From the NCBI GenBank assembly GCA_003224195.1, contig QHYP01000270.1:1-8049 (forward strand): a DNA stretch of 8,049 bases, read 5' to 3'. This document shows positions 5,066-8,049 of this stretch, piece by piece (position 1 is the stretch's first letter; every line of letters begins with the position of its first letter). The translations under genes were made by a program, and so were the position numbers. Under the pieces are notes generated by a model, which was not told the DNA's origin, ran no database searches, and worked only from the letters and a program-made list of their open reading frames with translations. This stretch comes from Acidobacteriota bacterium. GTDB lineage: Bacteria; Acidobacteriota; Terriglobia; Acidiferrales; UBA7541.

Positions 5066-7192
5066 TTATGGTTCCTGGCCAAAGCGCTTGATGTCTTCAG
5101 GGCCTTCTTGGAGCGGCAAGACGGCGCGGCCCTGCACAAGCTCGCGAATCTGCTCGACGATATCGGAATTCGCGAGAGTAGTGATGTCTCCGGTATCCAT
5201 GCGATTGGAAATGGCGGCGAGGACCCGGCGCATGATTTTGCCGGAACGGGTCTTGGGCATGTCGGGAACGATCTGAACCGTCTTCGGCCGGGCGATCTTG
5301 CCGATCATGGTCTCAATCGTGTGCGTCACCTTTTCGGTCATCTCCTTGGCGCTGGTCGTAACTCCCGGCTTGAGCGAAATGTATATCTCCGGCACGCGGC
5401 CCTTGATTTCGTCCACCACGGGTACGACCGCCGCTTCGGCGACCTCTGGGATCGTCAGGCAAGCCGATTCGAGCTCCTTTGTACCCAGCCGATGGCCGGC
5501 CACATTGATGACGTCATCTACCCGGCCGAGGATTCGGAAGTAACCGTCTTTGGCCAGTAATGCGCCGTCGCCTGCAAAGTAAGGCCAGTCACGCCAATCT
5601 TTGCTCTTGGGACTTTTGCAGTACTTCTGGTAATACGTCCGCACAAAGCGATCGCGGTCTCCCCAGATGGTCTGAAAGATCCCGGGCCAGGGATTGCGGA
5701 TGCAAATGTTTCCAGCCTTCTGGGAACCAGCAGGCATCTCCTGCTTATTTTCGTCGTAAATGATCGGGTAAATCCCGGGCACGCCCGGCCCCGCGCTTCC
5801 TGGCTTCATCGCATCGATGGCGGGCTTCGTACTGCAAAGGAACCCGCCGTTCTCCGTCTGCCACCAAGTGTCGACAATTACCGCCTCGCCCTTGCCGACG
5901 GCGTTGTAATACCATTTCCAAACTTCCGGCTCGATCGGCTCGCCGACGGTGGTCATGTGCTTGAAGTGGCAGTTGTACTTCTTCGGCTCGTCGGGTCCGG
6001 CTTTCCTCAACATGCGGATGGCAGTCGGCGAGGTGTGGAAGATATTCACATTGAGTCGTTCGGCGATTCTCCAGGGGCGTCCGGCGTCGGGATAGATGGG
6101 AATGCCTTCATAAATGATGCTGGTGGCGGCCAGGGCGAGCGGCCCATAGACGATATAGGAATGGCCTGTGATCCATCCGATATCCGCCATGCACCAGTAG
6201 ACGTCCTCGGGATGGATGTCCTGAATGTATTTGGAAGTCCCGGTGACATAGGCCAGGTAGCCGCCGGTTCGGTGCTGGCATCCCTTTGGTTTTCCCGTGG
6301 TCCCGCTCGTGTACATAAGAAAGAGCGGGGCTTCGGCGTCCATCGGGACCGGCTCGACCCTCTTGCCGCGAAAATCCTTCAGGACTTCGTTAATAAAGTA
6401 GTCTCGTCCTTTGACCATCGGCGATGCGGAGCCGTACTTTCCCGGATGGCGTTGCCACACGAGAACCTTGTCGATGGTTTGGCCCTCCCGTTTGGCGGCT
6501 TCGATGGCGAGGTCCGCGGCTGCCTTATGGTCCGCCAGTTTGCCGCTGCGATAGTAGCTGTCAGCGTAGACAAGCACGCGGCTGCCCGAGTCCGCCGCCC
6601 GGAGCCCGCAAGCTTCGCCGCTGAATCCGCCGAAAACCACCGAGTGGACGACGCCGAGCCGCGCGCAGGCCAGCATCGTGATGGGCAGCTCCGCAATCAT
6701 CGGCATGTGGATGGTCACGCGATCCCCGGTCTTGAGTCCGGCGAAATCGCGGAGAAGAGCCGCGAGTTCATTCACTCGGCTGTAGAGCTCCTGATACGTG
6801 ATTGCGACCGGCGCTTCGTCTTCCGGCTCCGGAACGCAGATAAGGGCCGCCTTGTTCTTGTACTTCGCAAGTTGCCGATCAACGCAATTGTGACAGACAT
6901 TCAGTTTTCCGCCGACAAACCACTTCCAGAAGGGCGGATCGCTCGTATCGAGGACCGTCTTCCAGCGCTGGTACCAGCTCAGCATCTCGGCGTACTCTTC
7001 GAAGCACTTCGGAAAGTTCTTTTCGCTGAAACGCTCCATCACTTTTGGGTCGGTCAGATTCGCCTGTTCGATAAATTTCTTGGGAGGATAGAAGACCCCC
7101 TCTTCTTTCCAATGAACCGCAATCTGCGCTTCGGTAAGCTTTTGTTTGCTCTTGTGTTCTTTGGTGTTTAGTTTCTGACGCGGTGTGGCCAC
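5066..7192 (-). CDS. acs: AMP-forming acetate-CoA ligase (acetyl-CoA synthetase)
   Basis: A 708-residue cytoplasmic adenylate-forming enzyme that activates acetate (ATP + acetate + CoA to acetyl-CoA + AMP + PPi). Visible motifs: the N-terminal ACAS domain (about 65-110), P-loop-like YTSGTTGKPKG (294-304), VDTWWQTENGG (440-450) with the tryptophan that limits the acyl pocket to short acids, the hinge LGRVDDVINVAGHRLG (555-570), and PKTRSGK with catalytic Lys652, the residue controlled by reversible acetylation in this family. At ~650 residues the family is shorter; the extra length is a lysine-rich N-terminal leader (about 1-25), an insert near 523-537 (YCKSPKSKDWRDW) and a longer tail. Asn replaces the usual Thr in WWQTE-T-GG. 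The GTG start at 7192 has AAGGGAG (7201-7207) 8 bases upstream. A propionate-preferring ligase is possible. Upstream is a carboxylate-type symporter gene; downstream, 86 bases away, the ABC operon. Confidence 0.93.
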   Translation of the reverse strand: MATPRQKLNTKEHKSKQKLTEAQIAVHWKEEGVFYPPKKFIEQANLTDPKVMERFSEKNFPKCFEEYAEMLSWYQRWKTVLDTSDPPFWKWFVGGKLNVCHNCVDRQLAKYKNKAALICVPEPEDEAPVAITYQELYSRVNELAALLRDFAGLKTGDRVTIHMPMIAELPITMLACARLGVVHSVVFGGFSGEACGLRAADSGSRVLVYADSYYRSGKLADHKAAADLAIEAAKREGQTIDKVLVWQRHPGKYGSASPMVKGRDYFINEVLKDFRGKRVEPVPMDAEAPLFLMYTSGTTGKPKGCQHRTGGYLAYVTGTSKYIQDIHPEDVYWCMADIGWITGHSYIVYGPLALAATSIIYEGIPIYPDAGRPWRIAERLNVNIFHTSPTAIRMLRKAGPDEPKKYNCHFKHMTTVGEPIEPEVWKWYYNAVGKGEAVIVDTWWQTENGGFLCSTKPAIDAMKPGSAGPGVPGIYPIIYDENKQEMPAGSQKAGNICIRNPWPGIFQTIWGDRDRFVRTYYQKYCKSPKSKDWRDWPYFAGDGALLAKDGYFRILGRVDDVINVAGHRLGTKELESACLTIPEVAEAAVVPVVDEIKGRVPEIYISLKPGVTTSAKEMTEKVTHTIETMIGKIARPKTVQIVPDMPKTRSGKIMRRVLAAISNRMDTGDITTLANSDIVEQIRELVQGRAVLPLQEGPEDIKRFGQEP

Positions 7193-7200
7193 GGTAGCGA

Positions 7201-7207
7201 CTCCCTT
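7201..7207 (-). promoter_or_regulatory. Ribosome binding site supporting the GTG start of acs
   Basis: AAGGGAG lies 8 bases before the GTG at 7190-7192. No ATG competes nearby, and the frame from this GTG gives a continuous family-like N-terminus, so the non-ATG start is well supported. Confidence 0.6.
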
Positions 7208-7278
7208 GGAAGAACGATTCGCATTAGCGTTACGACGAGGGACAGTTTGATTTGGGCGCTCACTCGAAGGTCAGCAGA

Positions 7279-7308
7279 ATAATGCTACCGCGCAAGGGCG
7301 CTCGTCAA
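7279..7308 (-). promoter_or_regulatory. Candidate sigma-70-type promoter for acs
   Basis: On the minus strand TTGACG (7308-7303, five of six matches to the -35 consensus) is followed after 18 bases by CATTAT (7284-7279, four of six to the -10). The -35 box overlaps the stop codon of the symporter gene. Transcription would start near 7272, giving a leader of about 80 bases before the GTG. It would let acs, and perhaps the ABC operon behind it, be expressed apart from the symporter. This is a consensus match only; no terminator separates the two genes, so read-through is equally possible. Confidence 0.35.
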
Positions 7309-8049
7309 TCTGCCGCGCTGCCGGCAGGGTGCCCACCGACTTCCTCCCAGATTCGGTGCCCGTGCGTTTCCTTCAGGAAGATGGACCCGACCACAAACGT
7401 CACGGCGGCCACAGTCATCGGATACCACAGACCGGCATAGATATTGCCGGTGGCCTCACACAAATAGACTCCAACGAGCGGCACCAAGCCGCCAAAGACT
7501 CCGTTGCCTATGTGATAAGGCAACGAGAACGCCGAGTACCTGATCTTTGCCGGATATGCTTCCACGAGATAGGCGGCGATTGGCCCGTAAACCATCGTGA
7601 CGTAGATTACCTGCACGAAAACCAGAAGCGTCAGCAATGGCACGTTGGGATTCGGCGCAACCGGAGCCGGAACCTGTTTCCCGCTTGCATCTGTGGTCAA
7701 AGGCGTCAAGGTCGGGGCGCCTGTGACTGCATTCCTTTGCGACCTGAACGTGACTACGTTATTGCCCGCCGCGGTCTGCATAGCATGATAGATAGGATAG
7801 TACGTGACCACGGCAAGCAAACAACCGGCCATAATGATCTTCTTGCGCCCTATTTTGTCGGAAAGCGCTCCGAAAACCGTGAAGAAAGGCATACCGAACA
7901 GCATGGCCAGGGCCACGATGACAAAGCCAGTGCGCGGATTCACCCTCAAAATCGACTGTAGATAGAATAATGCGTAGTATTGGCCTGTATACCAAACCAC
8001 ACCTTGTCCCGCCGTGGCCCCCAGCAGGGAGACCAGGAAGAGCTTGAAG
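7305..8049 (-). CDS. MHS-family MFS transporter (metabolite:proton symporter), C-terminal part
   Basis: The frame is open to the window edge and gives 247 residues, about the second half of an inner-membrane major facilitator protein; the start lies outside. It begins just inside LLGATAGQGVVWYTGQYYALF, a helix-7 pattern characteristic of the metabolite:H+ symporter subgroup, then GALSDKIGRKK, the conserved loop motif before helix 9. Further helices (LLTLLVFVQVIYV, GIAAYLVEAYPAKIRYSAF region, YHIGNGVFGGLVPLVGVYL, WYPMTVAAVTFVVGSIFL) complete the 12-helix plan, and the ETHGHRIWEEV tail resembles known members. A loop of about 40 residues rich in Thr, Pro and Ala (from FRSQRN to APNPN) separates helices 9 and 10. 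Members carry dicarboxylates, osmolytes or other organic acids; placement next to acs suggests a short carboxylate, which is inference. Confidence 0.88.
   Translation of the reverse strand, partial: FKLFLVSLLGATAGQGVVWYTGQYYALFYLQSILRVNPRTGFVIVALAMLFGMPFFTVFGALSDKIGRKKIIMAGCLLAVVTYYPIYHAMQTAAGNNVVTFRSQRNAVTGAPTLTPLTTDASGKQVPAPVAPNPNVPLLTLLVFVQVIYVTMVYGPIAAYLVEAYPAKIRYSAFSLPYHIGNGVFGGLVPLVGVYLCEATGNIYAGLWYPMTVAAVTFVVGSIFLKETHGHRIWEEVGGHPAGSAAD

Noticed and set aside
5957..7171. 404-codon open frame on the plus strand opposite acs
   Set aside because: It lies entirely antisense to a gene with all catalytic motifs, and its protein resembles no family. Long antisense frames are common in GC-rich codon usage.

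Overview
The window shows a bacterial chromosome segment of moderately high GC from what is probably a Gram-negative organism. It carries a Tat-exported periplasmic binding protein with a complete ABC importer membrane complex, and relics of a VirB2/TrbC-type pilin. The flavour of the Xre, TrbC and acetate-CoA ligase sequences suggests Acidobacteriota or another soil/sediment phylum. That placement is inference, with no marker gene to support it.

Layout. Positions 1-794 (plus strand) hold no intact gene. They are a chain of relics: a tRNA-like 3' end (about 84-134), the first two thirds of an Xre/Cro-type regulator (255-392), the C-terminal two membrane helices of a TrbC/VirB2-like conjugation pilin (388-591, with an internal TGA), and the last ~60 residues of an FdhE-like formate dehydrogenase accessory protein (601-783). 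A near-perfect inverted repeat (768-794) covers the fdhE stop codon and sits between the two converging gene sets. Positions 795-878 hold nothing I can name.

Positions 879-8049 are all on the minus strand, in transcription order: the 3' part of an MHS-family metabolite:proton symporter (cut by the window edge), a full-length AMP-forming acetate-CoA ligase (acs-like, GTG start, candidate promoter just upstream), a family 1 extracellular solute-binding protein broken by a frameshift, a MalK/UgpC-type ATPase, a MalF-type permease and a MalG-type permease. The last three are tightly coupled (12-base gap, ATGA overlap, TGATG overlap), so the transporter is one operon, possibly read through from acs, whose stop lies only 86 bases before the binding-protein start.

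How it works together. The symporter and ligase fit uptake of a short carboxylate followed by activation to acyl-CoA. The ABC system fits import of a sugar or other small polar solute. Its substrate cannot be read from the sequence. The most notable points are the lesion in the binding-protein gene (net change of +2 or -1 mod 3, with about six or seven residues apparently missing) while the other ABC genes are intact, and the stacked gene debris at the left end, which looks like the worn edge of a conjugative or integrative element. I see no convincing new biological system, CRISPR array, insertion sequence or intact RNA gene.
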